Numbered from the stretch's first letter, positions 54,732-63,724 are shown. The stretch is DNA of 64,000 nt from Klebsiella electrica (GCF_006711645.1 NZ_CP041250.1:1-64000); one strand, 5' to 3'. The notes: generated by a model not told the origin, from the sequence alone. Translations and numbers: made by a program.

Positions 54732-56105
54732 AATGGAATGGTCGCCTCCCATCTCTTGTGCCACAGTGGGACGATAAATCGTCACTCATTGAACGGAGCG
54801 CTGCTATCATGAACGTTAAAACTATTGGAATCGATTTGGCAAAAAACGTTTTCCAGATCCATGGGGTTGACGAGCACGGAAAACGGTTGTTCAACAAACA
54901 ACTCAGACGGGCACAAATGGCCTCCTTTTTTGCCAACATCCCACCCTGTTTGATCGGCATGGAGGCCTGTGCATCTGCTCATTTCTGGGCCAATAAACTG
55001 ATATCGATGGGCCATAATGTCAAACTGATGGCCCCTCAGTTCGTCAAACCCTATGTTAAAACCAATAAGCATGATGCTGCAGACGCTGAAGCTATTTGTG
55101 AAGCCGTCACTCGACCTAACATGCGGTTCGTGCCGGTCAAAACCGCTGAGCAGCAAGCCGTATTGGCACTTCACCGGAGTCGTCAGAGCTTCATCAAACA
55201 GCGAACCGCACAAGCCAATCAAATCAGGGGGTTATTGGCCGAATTTGGCATTGTCGTCCCCCGAGGTATCCAGCAGCTACAGCGACGATTACCTGAGCTC
55301 GTGGAAGATGCGGATAACCCGTTACCCGTCCTGTTTCGTACACAGCTGAGTCTACTACAGCACCACATGGCGTACCTGTTCGATGTCATCGCTACACTCG
55401 ACAAGCAGATTGAGCAGTGCTATCGGCAAAATGCTCTCTGCCAGCGTATCGGCAAGATCCCTGGTATTGGCCCTGTTACCGCCAGCGCGCTGATTGCGAC
55501 CATTGGTAAAGCCAACAATTTCGAGAATGGCCGACAACTGGCTGCCTGGCTCGGATTGGTTCCACGTCAGCACTCCAGTGGGGGTAAACAAGTCCTGCTC
55601 GGGATAAGCAAGCGAGGTGATACCTATTTGAGGACCTTGCTTATCCATGGTGCCAGGGCGGTATTGCAGTCGGCCAAACATAAACAGGATGCCGTATCGA
55701 GCTGGGCTAACCAGCTAATGGCGCGCCGGAATAACAACATTGCCTCGGTAGCATTGGCTAACAAGAATGCGCGGACTGTGTGGGCGCTCCTGGCCAAAGA
55801 GCGGGAGTATTGTGCACCAATAATAAGCGCTTAAGTTGCTTAATCAGTAAGACAGAAACAACACCACCGATTGCCCAGGCAAGCATGAAGTGATGGCAAG
55901 ACAGGTCAGACCGCGATGGGGAAAACCCGGTTTATTCAAGGCTCCTGAAAGAGCGCTTTGTTGATAGAGGCCTCCATCAGCGTATTCCATCAGGGACAGA
56001 GGTATTTTACATCACCTCGGCAAAGTCCGGATCTATGGCTGCAATCGATGACCAGTAAAGCCACCACAACATATTTAGCTTGGCAAACAGGAGGCGACCA
56101 TCTAT
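54732..56105 (+). mobile_element. IS110-family element, copy 1 (1374 bp)
   Basis: Lies exactly between GGCTTTGTT and GAATAAATC of the left IS903 end. It carries one transposase on the plus strand. The terminal regions read AATGGAATGGTCGCCTCCC and GAGGCGACCATCTAT, so GGTCGCCTCC forms a subterminal inverted repeat, as in the IS1111 group. Confidence 0.92.
54809..55834 (+). CDS. IS110-family transposase, copy 1
   Basis: A 341-residue DEDD transposase starting at ATG 54809 (MNVKTIGIDLAKNVFQ). The N-terminal RuvC-like part has Asp in GIDLAK and GMEACASAHFW, DAADAEAI further on, and the C-terminal IS116/IS110 domain has IPGIGPVTASALIA and LAAWLGLVPRQHSSGGK. Complete and identical to copy 2. Confidence 0.93.
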   Translation: MNVKTIGIDLAKNVFQIHGVDEHGKRLFNKQLRRAQMASFFANIPPCLIGMEACASAHFWANKLISMGHNVKLMAPQFVKPYVKTNKHDAADAEAICEAVTRPNMRFVPVKTAEQQAVLALHRSRQSFIKQRTAQANQIRGLLAEFGIVVPRGIQQLQRRLPELVEDADNPLPVLFRTQLSLLQHHMAYLFDVIATLDKQIEQCYRQNALCQRIGKIPGIGPVTASALIATIGKANNFENGRQLAAWLGLVPRQHSSGGKQVLLGISKRGDTYLRTLLIHGARAVLQSAKHKQDAVSSWANQLMARRNNNIASVALANKNARTVWALLAKEREYCAPIISA

Positions 56106-56173
56106 GAATAAATCGAACTTTTGCTGAGTTGAAGGATCAGATCACGCATCTTCCCGACAACGCAGACCGTTCC

Positions 56174-57097
56174 GTGGCAAAGCAAAAGTTCAAAATCACC
56201 AACTGGCCCACCTACAATAAAGCCCTCATCAACCGTGGCTCCATAACTTTCTGGCTGGATGATAAAGCTATTCAGGCCTGGTATGAGTCAGCAACACCTT
56301 CTTCACGAGGCAGACCTCAGCGCTATTCTGACCTTGCCATCACGACTGTGCTGGTCATTAAACGCGTGTTCAGGTTGACCCTGCGGGCTGCACAGGGTTT
56401 TATTGATTCCATTTTTACACTGATGAATGTTCCGTTGCGCTGCCCGGATTACACCAGTGTCAGCAAGCGCGCAAAGTCGGTTAATGTCAGTTTCAAAACG
56501 TTCACCCGGGGTGAAATCGCGCATCTGGTGATTGATTCCACCGGGCTGAAGGTCTTTGGTGAAGGCGAATGGAAAGTCAAAAAACACGGCAAAGAACGCC
56601 GTCGTATATGGCGAAAGTTGCATCTGGCCGTTGACAGCAACACACATGAAATCATCTGTGCAGACCTGTCGCTGAACAATGTGACGGACTCAGAAGCCTT
56701 CCCGGGTCTTATCCGGCAGACTCACAGAAAAATCAGGGCAGCATCGGCAGACGGCGCTTACGACACCCGGCTCTGTCACGATGAACTGCGGCGTAAGAAA
56801 ATCAGCGCGCTTATCCCTCCCCGAAAAGGTGCGGGTTACTGGCCCGGTGAATATGCAGACCGTAACCGTGCAGTGGCTAATCAGCGAATGACCGGGAGTA
56901 ATGCGCGGTGGAAATGGACAACAGATTACAACCGTCGCTCGATAGCGGAAACGGCGATGTACCGGGTAAAACAGCTGTTCGGGGGGGCACTGACGCTGCG
57001 TGACTACGATGGTCAGGTTGCGGAGGCTATGGCCCTGGTACGAGCGCTGAACAAAATGACGAAAGCAGGTATGCCTGAAAGCGTGCGTATTGCCTGA
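56174..57097 (+). CDS. IS903-type transposase (IS5 family)
   Basis: A 307-residue transposase beginning at GTG 56174 (AKQKFKITNWPTYNKALI), as in IS903. The core carries LVIDSTGLKVFGEGEW, AADGAYDT-like ASADGAYDT, and RSIAETAMYRVKQLFG. The gene is intact, but both terminal repeats are split, so the element probably cannot move. Confidence 0.93.
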   Translation: MAKQKFKITNWPTYNKALINRGSITFWLDDKAIQAWYESATPSSRGRPQRYSDLAITTVLVIKRVFRLTLRAAQGFIDSIFTLMNVPLRCPDYTSVSKRAKSVNVSFKTFTRGEIAHLVIDSTGLKVFGEGEWKVKKHGKERRRIWRKLHLAVDSNTHEIICADLSLNNVTDSEAFPGLIRQTHRKIRAASADGAYDTRLCHDELRRKKISALIPPRKGAGYWPGEYADRNRAVANQRMTGSNARWKWTTDYNRRSIAETAMYRVKQLFGGALTLRDYDGQVAEAMALVRALNKMTKAGMPESVRIA

Positions 57098-57144
57098 AAA
57101 CACAACCCGCTACGGGGGAGACTTACCCGAAATCTGATTTATTC

Positions 57145-58518
57145 ATAGATGGTCGCCTCCTGTTTGCCAAGCTAAATATGTTGTGGTGGCTTTACTGGTC
57201 ATCGATTGCAGCCATAGATCCGGACTTTGCCGAGGTGATGTAAAATACCTCTGTCCCTGATGGAATACGCTGATGGAGGCCTCTATCAACAAAGCGCTCT
57301 TTCAGGAGCCTTGAATAAACCGGGTTTTCCCCATCGCGGTCTGACCTGTCTTGCCATCACTTCATGCTTGCCTGGGCAATCGGTGGTGTTGTTTCTGTCT
57401 TACTGATTAAGCAACTTAAGCGCTTATTATTGGTGCACAATACTCCCGCTCTTTGGCCAGGAGCGCCCACACAGTCCGCGCATTCTTGTTAGCCAATGCT
57501 ACCGAGGCAATGTTGTTATTCCGGCGCGCCATTAGCTGGTTAGCCCAGCTCGATACGGCATCCTGTTTATGTTTGGCCGACTGCAATACCGCCCTGGCAC
57601 CATGGATAAGCAAGGTCCTCAAATAGGTATCACCTCGCTTGCTTATCCCGAGCAGGACTTGTTTACCCCCACTGGAGTGCTGACGTGGAACCAATCCGAG
57701 CCAGGCAGCCAGTTGTCGGCCATTCTCGAAATTGTTGGCTTTACCAATGGTCGCAATCAGCGCGCTGGCGGTAACAGGGCCAATACCAGGGATCTTGCCG
57801 ATACGCTGGCAGAGAGCATTTTGCCGATAGCACTGCTCAATCTGCTTGTCGAGTGTAGCGATGACATCGAACAGGTACGCCATGTGGTGCTGTAGTAGAC
57901 TCAGCTGTGTACGAAACAGGACGGGTAACGGGTTATCCGCATCTTCCACGAGCTCAGGTAATCGTCGCTGTAGCTGCTGGATACCTCGGGGGACGACAAT
58001 GCCAAATTCGGCCAATAACCCCCTGATTTGATTGGCTTGTGCGGTTCGCTGTTTGATGAAGCTCTGACGACTCCGGTGAAGTGCCAATACGGCTTGCTGC
58101 TCAGCGGTTTTGACCGGCACGAACCGCATGTTAGGTCGAGTGACGGCTTCACAAATAGCTTCAGCGTCTGCAGCATCATGCTTATTGGTTTTAACATAGG
58201 GTTTGACGAACTGAGGGGCCATCAGTTTGACATTATGGCCCATCGATATCAGTTTATTGGCCCAGAAATGAGCAGATGCACAGGCCTCCATGCCGATCAA
58301 ACAGGGTGGGATGTTGGCAAAAAAGGAGGCCATTTGTGCCCGTCTGAGTTGTTTGTTGAACAACCGTTTTCCGTGCTCGTCAACCCCATGGATCTGGAAA
58401 ACGTTTTTTGCCAAATCGATTCCAATAGTTTTAACGTTCATGATAGCAGCGCTCCGTTCAATGAGTGACGATTTATCGTCCCACTGTGGCACAAGAGATG
58501 GGAGGCGACCATTCCATT
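57145..58518 (-). mobile_element. IS110-family element, copy 2 (1374 bp, inverted)
   Basis: Identical to copy 1 in inverse orientation, between GATTTATTC and AACAAAGCC of the right IS903 end. With the IS903 tips, the two arms 54723-56114 and 57136-58527 form a 1392-bp inverted repeat. Confidence 0.92.
57416..58441 (-). CDS. IS110-family transposase, copy 2
   Basis: Same 341-residue protein as copy 1, with no difference seen. Two identical active-looking copies in the same plasmid suggest recent movement or copying. Confidence 0.93.
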   Translation of the reverse strand: MNVKTIGIDLAKNVFQIHGVDEHGKRLFNKQLRRAQMASFFANIPPCLIGMEACASAHFWANKLISMGHNVKLMAPQFVKPYVKTNKHDAADAEAICEAVTRPNMRFVPVKTAEQQAVLALHRSRQSFIKQRTAQANQIRGLLAEFGIVVPRGIQQLQRRLPELVEDADNPLPVLFRTQLSLLQHHMAYLFDVIATLDKQIEQCYRQNALCQRIGKIPGIGPVTASALIATIGKANNFENGRQLAAWLGLVPRQHSSGGKQVLLGISKRGDTYLRTLLIHGARAVLQSAKHKQDAVSSWANQLMARRNNNIASVALANKNARTVWALLAKEREYCAPIISA

Positions 58519-58527
58519 AACAAAGCC

Positions 58528-59046
58528 TGGGCGTATTTGAAATCAAGTGGCATGCTCTAATGATAAGAGCGTGCTGATCTTACTTGCGTCGTGTTGATGT
58601 CTTATCGCTCAGATGCGTCGGATGACGCAAGATGTTCTCCATCGCCGCCCTGTAACTGTGAAATAGTACAGAACAGATACGTCCGCTCCTCTCCTGGCGC
58701 GGACAATTGTGTAACGCCTCTATCGAAACCGCATTGCCAATGGTTGTCAGGTCGATGTACCTGAGCCTTTATCGTTGTTGATTACCACTCGCAGTAAGCA
58801 TGGCGAAACCAGCCCCGGCACACTCTTTTCTTTATAAATGCAGCGCTTATTATTAACTCGCTAATGCTGTACATACCGTTACACAGCAATGCTCATCTTT
58901 TCAGATGCACCTGGTATAGAATGTCAAAGAAGATAGATTGGAATAAAGTCCAAATACCCATTGTCCCATTTGTTGTCTATTTGTTGTAACACTAAGAATC
59001 AACAAATTTTAAACAAGTTAATGTCATGTAGTCTTACTTTTTTATA
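58528..59046. other. Upstream region of the dlt operon
   Basis: About 520 bp without a supported gene. The first 300 bp is of mixed origin next to the IS903 end; from about 58800 it becomes AT-rich and includes a PhoP-box-like direct repeat at 58971-58987. The dlt promoter is most likely in its last 100 bp. Confidence 0.45.
58971..58987 (+). promoter_or_regulatory. PhoP-box-like direct repeat upstream of dltD
   Basis: TGTTGT, five bases, then TGTTGT again, the spacing of a PhoP box (consensus TGTTTA-N5-TGTTTA, four of six bases matching in each half). It ends 59 bp before dltD. A dlt operon under PhoP control is known in Photorhabdus. The site is a guess from spacing and partial match. Confidence 0.35.
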
Positions 59047-60192
59047 ATGATAATGAAAATCAAAAATACTCTGTGCCTACATATCCTGATGGCTCTCCTC
59101 GCCATCCTGGTTCTGAGCGTTCACCCGGTGGTGACGAGCTTTGATCCGCCGCTTAAATTCCAGCCGATGATTAAATCGATGGAAGGCACACCAAAAGAGC
59201 AAGCAGAAAAAATAGCCACCATTTCCCATGCATTACAAGGGAATGCGATTTTCTTTATCGGGGCATCAGAAGTTTCTACTTCCGAAAATGAACATTACGC
59301 TGCCTATAATTACTTCAATAAGCAATTGCACAGACCTTTAGTGGCATATGGCGATAGTTATGTCGACGACGTTACACAATTTTTACTGTTCTCCCGTTTT
59401 AAAGACAGCCTTAACGCAAACAGTAAAGTGGTGTTGCTCCTGGCACCGGATAGCTTTTATTCAAATGGGCTTCCTCCGGCGATCTTTGCGGATAATTTCC
59501 CGGGTTCGATTTTCGATCCATTAATGAAAGACAAGCAGGCTCGTCCTTTGCTGGTCAATTACTTAAAACATATTGAAGCGGACGATATCAGCCATTTGAG
59601 TTTTGGTGAAATGGCCATTTATGGCTGGCATCCGGATCTGATCTGGGAAGAGGTGAGCTATCAGTTTGCCAACTTCTGCACCATGATAAAAAACGACTGG
59701 CTGGACCTGCTCAATATTGAGCCACAGCCTGCCGCGCAACCCTGGCCCGCACAGCCTGGCAACATAACGATGCCCGACTGGGATCAAGAGCTGGCGAATG
59801 CCCGTGAACTCAACAAAGTACGCAAGCAAAGTGCAGCCACGATGTGGATGGATAAGGCGGTTTATGAGGCCGGGGATACTCCTGAGCAGTGGGATGACAC
59901 GCCTGTCGTGCCGAAGCAAATCGAGGTTTTCCGCGCCACCATCAAGCTCCTGAAAGAGCGCCATGTCCAGGTGATTGCAATTGTCGACCCGATTAACCCG
60001 TGGGCGCTGACCAATACCAATACGTTCCAGCCGGTTGATAAACAAATTCAGGCAATCCTGACGGAAAACCAGGTGCCTTATTTAGATATGTATGCGATGC
60101 CGTATCAAAACGGCTGGAACTGGGATCGTCTGCACCCATCGGAAACGGCATGGGTCCCTATGGTTCGCTTTATCGCGGAGAACTTTAAATGA
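59047..60192 (+). CDS. dltD: DltD, D-alanyl transfer protein
   Basis: A 381-residue periplasmic-facing SGNH-type enzyme that acts in the final transfer of D-alanine to the acceptor polymer. N-terminal membrane helix (about 9-28). The catalytic pattern is visible: Ser 74 in GASEVSTSE, and Asp 360 and His 363 in DRLHPSE. A second ATG at 59053 is also possible; no strong ribosome site precedes either. First gene of dltD-X-B-A-C, overlapping the next by 4 bases. Gram-positive bacteria place dltD last, so this order is different. The acceptor in a Gram-negative cell is unknown, perhaps lipid A or another glycan. Confidence 0.88.
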   Translation: MIMKIKNTLCLHILMALLAILVLSVHPVVTSFDPPLKFQPMIKSMEGTPKEQAEKIATISHALQGNAIFFIGASEVSTSENEHYAAYNYFNKQLHRPLVAYGDSYVDDVTQFLLFSRFKDSLNANSKVVLLLAPDSFYSNGLPPAIFADNFPGSIFDPLMKDKQARPLLVNYLKHIEADDISHLSFGEMAIYGWHPDLIWEEVSYQFANFCTMIKNDWLDLLNIEPQPAAQPWPAQPGNITMPDWDQELANARELNKVRKQSAATMWMDKAVYEAGDTPEQWDDTPVVPKQIEVFRATIKLLKERHVQVIAIVDPINPWALTNTNTFQPVDKQIQAILTENQVPYLDMYAMPYQNGWNWDRLHPSETAWVPMVRFIAENFK

Positions 60193-60311
60193 TGAAAACC
60201 GCCATTCGCCTGTTTTTACTTTATCTCCTGCTGGCGATAACCATTGTCGCGTGGACCTCCGTGGATGACAGCATGAGTTTGCAATTGCATTTTGAATATC
60301 AAAAGTTCTGA
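60189..60311 (+). CDS. dltX: DltX-like small membrane protein
   Basis: A 40-residue protein, too short for ordinary gene finding. The start overlaps the dltD stop (ATGA) and it ends 9 bp before dltB. It has one membrane helix (about 6-22, LFLLYLLLAITIVAW) and an aromatic C-terminal end LQLHFEYQKF. DltX of Gram-positive bacteria is about 50 residues with one helix and an aromatic-rich C-terminus that works with DltB and DltD. Position, size and end motif fit. The start may be either of two adjacent ATG codons (60189 or 60192). Confidence 0.7.
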   Translation: MMKTAIRLFLLYLLLAITIVAWTSVDDSMSLQLHFEYQKF

Positions 60312-60320
60312 GGACGAATA

Positions 60321-61439
60321 ATGTACAGCTCAGGCATGTTTTTCTTCTATTTGTTCTCATCAGCGCTGGTGTTTGCGCTGGTTAACCGCGTATTGCGTCA
60401 CCGACTGACATATATATCCGCTTTTTCCGTGCTGGCGGCTTTAGGCTGGGGGTATATCTTCGAAGGCGACTATATTGTCCCGGCGGCAGTGTTTTTCAGT
60501 TTTTATATTCTTGTCACATTAAAAGAGAAAGGTTGGTTAAAAACCTGGCAGGCGGTCACATTAACGCTGCTGCCGCTGTTTCTGGTGAAATTACATCTGA
60601 ACAACCACTGGGGCATGATCGGGCTCTCTTTTATGACTTTCCGCGCCATCGATGTGCTGCTGTACCGCAGTAAAAAGGATGGCCAGAATTTTCTGCACTA
60701 TTTCTGCTACCTGTTTATGCCGTTTATTATCCTGGCCGGCCCGATGTACCGCTGGCGGACCTGGATGACGGATATCAATAAACCGGTTTTCACGCTGACT
60801 CGTGAGCAGTTTTTAGTGGCTTTAGAGCAAATTATTACCGGGATTATCCAGAAATTCTTGTTCGCCATGCTGGTCGATACTCTGGTCGTTCAGCCGTGGA
60901 GCCATGAAGCGTTTACCCTGAAAGTGGGCGTGGTGATGTCGATTGCCTACAGCGCCTATCTCTACTTTGATTTTGCGGGTTACAGCAACATGGCTATCGG
61001 GGCGGGCCGCTTATTTGGCCTGAACATTCCGGCAAACTTCAATATGCCAATCCTGGCGAAAACCCCGCAGGATTTCTGGCGCCGCTTCCATATCAGCCTC
61101 TCTGAATGGCTGAGGGATGTGGTCTTTATGCCGATTTATATGAATCTGATGAAGCACAATTTTTTCCGTCAGAACAAAACGCTGGCGCAAAATATTGGCA
61201 TCTTCTGCACCCTGTTTTGTATGGGGGCATGGAATGGACTCGAACGACACTACGTCATTAGCGGCGCGCTGTTTGGCGCCATTTCCGTTGTTCACAACAT
61301 GCTGCAATGGTTTGCCAAACGCCATCCGGCTTTGAGCAACGGACTTCAACATCCGGTTTCTGTGTTTGTGGGACGAATTTTGACGCTGGGAAGCGCCGCG
61401 GCCTCCCTTTACATCTTTAGTGGAATGTCTCCCTTATGA
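60321..61439 (+). CDS. dltB: DltB, MBOAT membrane D-alanyl transferase
   Basis: A 372-residue polytopic MBOAT protein that passes D-alanine from DltC across the inner membrane. Typical DltB segments: GLSFMTFRAIDVL (about 101-113), AGPMYRWRTW (139-148), YLYFDFAGYSNMAIG (213-227), DFWRRFHISLSEWLRDVVF (251-269) with His 257. The usual WHG motif of MBOAT enzymes reads WNG here (304-306), with a histidine at 310 (GLERHY). GAGGA precedes the ATG; it overlaps dltA by 4 bases. Confidence 0.88.
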   Translation: MYSSGMFFFYLFSSALVFALVNRVLRHRLTYISAFSVLAALGWGYIFEGDYIVPAAVFFSFYILVTLKEKGWLKTWQAVTLTLLPLFLVKLHLNNHWGMIGLSFMTFRAIDVLLYRSKKDGQNFLHYFCYLFMPFIILAGPMYRWRTWMTDINKPVFTLTREQFLVALEQIITGIIQKFLFAMLVDTLVVQPWSHEAFTLKVGVVMSIAYSAYLYFDFAGYSNMAIGAGRLFGLNIPANFNMPILAKTPQDFWRRFHISLSEWLRDVVFMPIYMNLMKHNFFRQNKTLAQNIGIFCTLFCMGAWNGLERHYVISGALFGAISVVHNMLQWFAKRHPALSNGLQHPVSVFVGRILTLGSAAASLYIFSGMSPL

Positions 61440-62869
61440 AAAATGACTCCGAACTTCTGGAACTACAAGACTTCTTGCGTGCGGCATTACGCGATCCCGC
61501 GTCCCCTCAGCAACTGGCGATCAGCGGTAGCGATGAAGCCATCACCTGGCAACAGCTCTCCGTCGCGGTTACTGACTGGGCGCAACGTTACCAACAATGC
61601 AACCAACCTGCCGGTACGCCGGTGGTGTTGTACGGGCATCAGCAGGCGGAATTTGCCGTCGCGCTCTATAGCTGCCTGTTGCACAATATTCCGTACATTC
61701 CGGTGGACTGCATCTATCCGCAGGAGCGTCTCAAAGAGATTTGCCAGCTCGCCAATGCCCCCTTCTATTATGATGTGGCCGCGAAAAAATTTATCGCGAC
61801 CGGCATAACCGGCCAGGTACTGGCCGAGCCAGATCTCGCCTACATCATGTTCACCTCCGGCAGCACCGGAAAACCGAAAGGGGTGCAGATTGGACGTGAA
61901 AGCGTCTGGCATTTCATGAAGTGGGTAAGTCAGGACTTTTCCTTGCCGGAAAAACCTGTGCTGATGAACCACGCGGTGTTCAGCTTCGATCTCTCGCTGA
62001 TCCCCCTGCTGGCGAATCTGGCTACTGGCGGGCATATTGTGCTGAACGCGAAAGAAGATATCGCGGCGGAAAACTGGCTGGATCGCCTGAAAGCGAACGA
62101 TGTTTCCGTCTGGGTTTCTACCCCCTCTTTTGCCTATCAGCGCCTGCTGTCGCCCCAGTTTAATAGCGACTATCTGCCTGAACTGAATGTCTTTATTTTC
62201 ATTGGCGAAGTATTAAATAAAGCGCTGGTAAAACAGTTACGCCGCCGTTTCCCGCAGGCCAAAATCCTTAACTCCTACGGCCCAACGGAAGCGACTATCG
62301 CCACCACGGTGGTTGAAATCACCGATGAAATTCTCAATAACGACAACCCGCTGCTGCCCGTTGGCGTGATGATGCCGGACACCCACATGGAAATTACCGC
62401 CGATGGCGAGTTGATCATCTGGGGTAAAAATGTGATGCGCGGTTATCTCGGCCTGCCGCAAGAGAACGCGACAAAATTGCTGCGACGCGAAAGTGAAGAA
62501 TATCGTGGTTACAGAACCGGCGATCTGGGTTACGAAGACGGTCTTATCTACTGCCAGGGCCGCAACGATAGCCAGATCAAACTGAACGGCTACCGTATTG
62601 AAATCAACGAGATTGAAAATCGCCTGCTGGCGATGTCCGGCATCAGTGAAGCGGTTGTGCTGCCGCTGATGAAATCATGCGGAAGCGTTCTGCGAATTGC
62701 GGCATTCTGCGTGACGGATCTGGCACCAGAGGTGATCAAAACATCCCTTTCGAAAGTGATCCCCCATTACATGGTGCCGTCACAAATTATTATTAAAGAT
62801 GCATTGCCGCTTAATCCGAACGGCAAAATCGATCGTAAATTGCTGGACACCCATGCCCGCACGAATTAA
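61436..62869 (+). CDS. dltA: DltA, D-alanine-D-alanyl carrier protein ligase
   Basis: A 477-residue adenylation enzyme that activates D-alanine with ATP and loads it on DltC. Core motifs: FTSGSTGKPKGV (P-loop), NSYGPTEATIATT, YRTGDLGYEDG, and PNGKIDRK with the catalytic lysine near the end. The length is close to Gram-positive DltA (about 500). It overlaps dltB by 4 bases and precedes dltC by 17 bp. It could be an adenylation domain for another amino acid, but the dltC and dltB neighbours make D-alanine likely. Confidence 0.9.
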   Translation: MKNDSELLELQDFLRAALRDPASPQQLAISGSDEAITWQQLSVAVTDWAQRYQQCNQPAGTPVVLYGHQQAEFAVALYSCLLHNIPYIPVDCIYPQERLKEICQLANAPFYYDVAAKKFIATGITGQVLAEPDLAYIMFTSGSTGKPKGVQIGRESVWHFMKWVSQDFSLPEKPVLMNHAVFSFDLSLIPLLANLATGGHIVLNAKEDIAAENWLDRLKANDVSVWVSTPSFAYQRLLSPQFNSDYLPELNVFIFIGEVLNKALVKQLRRRFPQAKILNSYGPTEATIATTVVEITDEILNNDNPLLPVGVMMPDTHMEITADGELIIWGKNVMRGYLGLPQENATKLLRRESEEYRGYRTGDLGYEDGLIYCQGRNDSQIKLNGYRIEINEIENRLLAMSGISEAVVLPLMKSCGSVLRIAAFCVTDLAPEVIKTSLSKVIPHYMVPSQIIIKDALPLNPNGKIDRKLLDTHARTN

Positions 62870-62886
62870 TTAGCCAGGAAACTATT

Positions 62887-63105
62887 ATGGAACAAGAAAT
62901 TCTCGCCCTGTTTGAAAAAGTGTTATCCCGCAAAGTGGGCTTTCATGATGAACTGATTGAGTCTGACATTCTCGACTCAATTCTGGCGGTCGATCTGGTG
63001 CTGGAAGTGCAGGACGTTTACGGCTGCATGATCCCGCCGACCGAAGTCGCCACCGTGCTGAAAACCCCTGCGGATTTGGCGCGCTACATTGAAGAAAACC
63101 GTTAA
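62887..63105 (+). CDS. dltC: DltC, D-alanyl carrier protein
   Basis: A 72-residue acyl-carrier-type protein. Ser 31 in DILDSILAVDL is the phosphopantetheine site, and the helix pattern to VATVLKTPADLARYIEEN fits DltC. An AGGAAA ribosome site lies 7 bases upstream. It is the last gene of the operon, with a terminator 27 bp later. Confidence 0.92.
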   Translation: MEQEILALFEKVLSRKVGFHDELIESDILDSILAVDLVLEVQDVYGCMIPPTEVATVLKTPADLARYIEENR

Positions 63106-63132
63106 TCGTTTGTGAGGTTAATGGCTTTTGTG

Positions 63133-63165
63133 AAAACCCTGAATGTTTTGATTCAGGGTTTTTTT
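63133..63165 (+). terminator. Rho-independent terminator of the dlt operon
   Basis: AACCCTGAAT and ATTCAGGGTT pair around GTTTTG, followed by a T run. 28 bp after the dltC stop. Confidence 0.85.
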
Positions 63166-63220
63166 ATACCGTCTCGTCTCCCCTGACATCCCCTATTTCG
63201 CTTGTGGTAATGACTCCAAC

Positions 63221-63724
63221 TTATTGATAGTGTTTTATGTTCAGATAATGCCCGATGACTTTGTCATGCAGCTCCACCGATTTTGAGAACGACAGCGACT
63301 TCCGTCCCAGCCGTGCCAGGTGCTGCCTCAGATTCAGGTTATGCCGCTCAATTCGCTGCGTATATCGCTTGCTGATTACGTGCAGCTTTCCCTTCAGGCG
63401 GGATTCATACAGCGGCCAGCCATCCGTCATCCATATCACCACGTCAAAGGGTGACAGCAGGCTCATAAGACGCCCCAGCGTCGCCATAGTGCGTTCACCG
63501 AATACGTGCGCAACAACCGTCCTCCGTATCCTGTCATACGCGTAAAACAGCCAGCGCTGACGTGATTTAGCACCGACGTAGCCCCACTGTTCGTCCATTT
63601 CAGCGCAGACAATCACATCACTGCCCGGTTGTATGCGCGAGGTTACCGACTGCGGCCTGAGTTTTTTAAGTGACGTAAAACCGTGTTGAGGCCAACGCCC
63701 ATAATGCGTGCACTGGCGCGACAT
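63221..63724 (-). CDS. insB: IS1 transposase, InsB frame
   Basis: The 167-residue InsB frame with the DDE-type core ([53 protein letters not shown]). It is normally made as InsAB' by -1 frameshifting from insA. Confidence 0.92.
   Translation of the reverse strand: MSRQCTHYGRWPQHGFTSLKKLRPQSVTSRIQPGSDVIVCAEMDEQWGYVGAKSRQRWLFYAYDRIRRTVVAHVFGERTMATLGRLMSLLSPFDVVIWMTDGWPLYESRLKGKLHVISKRYTQRIERHNLNLRQHLARLGRKSLSFSKSVELHDKVIGHYLNIKHYQ

Larger units (their letters stand above)
54723..58527 (+). mobile_element. IS903-type element with an IS110-family copy in each terminal repeat
   Basis: Pieces 54723-54731, 56106-57144 and 58519-58527 add up to 1057 bp, the exact length of IS903. The inverted end GGCTTTGTTGAATAAATC is cut after its ninth base in both ends, and each cut holds a 1374-bp IS110-family element. 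The outer 9-mers CTGGACAGC and TGGGCGTAT differ, so no target duplication of the outer element remains. Confidence 0.93.

Noticed and set aside
54520..54777. Plus-strand frame before the IS903/IS110 structure
   Set aside because: It runs into the IS903 end and IS110 unit and shows no known domain; likely remnant sequence.
54723..58527. IS903 ends as deleted or truncated
   Set aside because: The missing 9 bp are present outside each IS110 copy; the pieces total 1057 bp, so the ends are split rather than lost.
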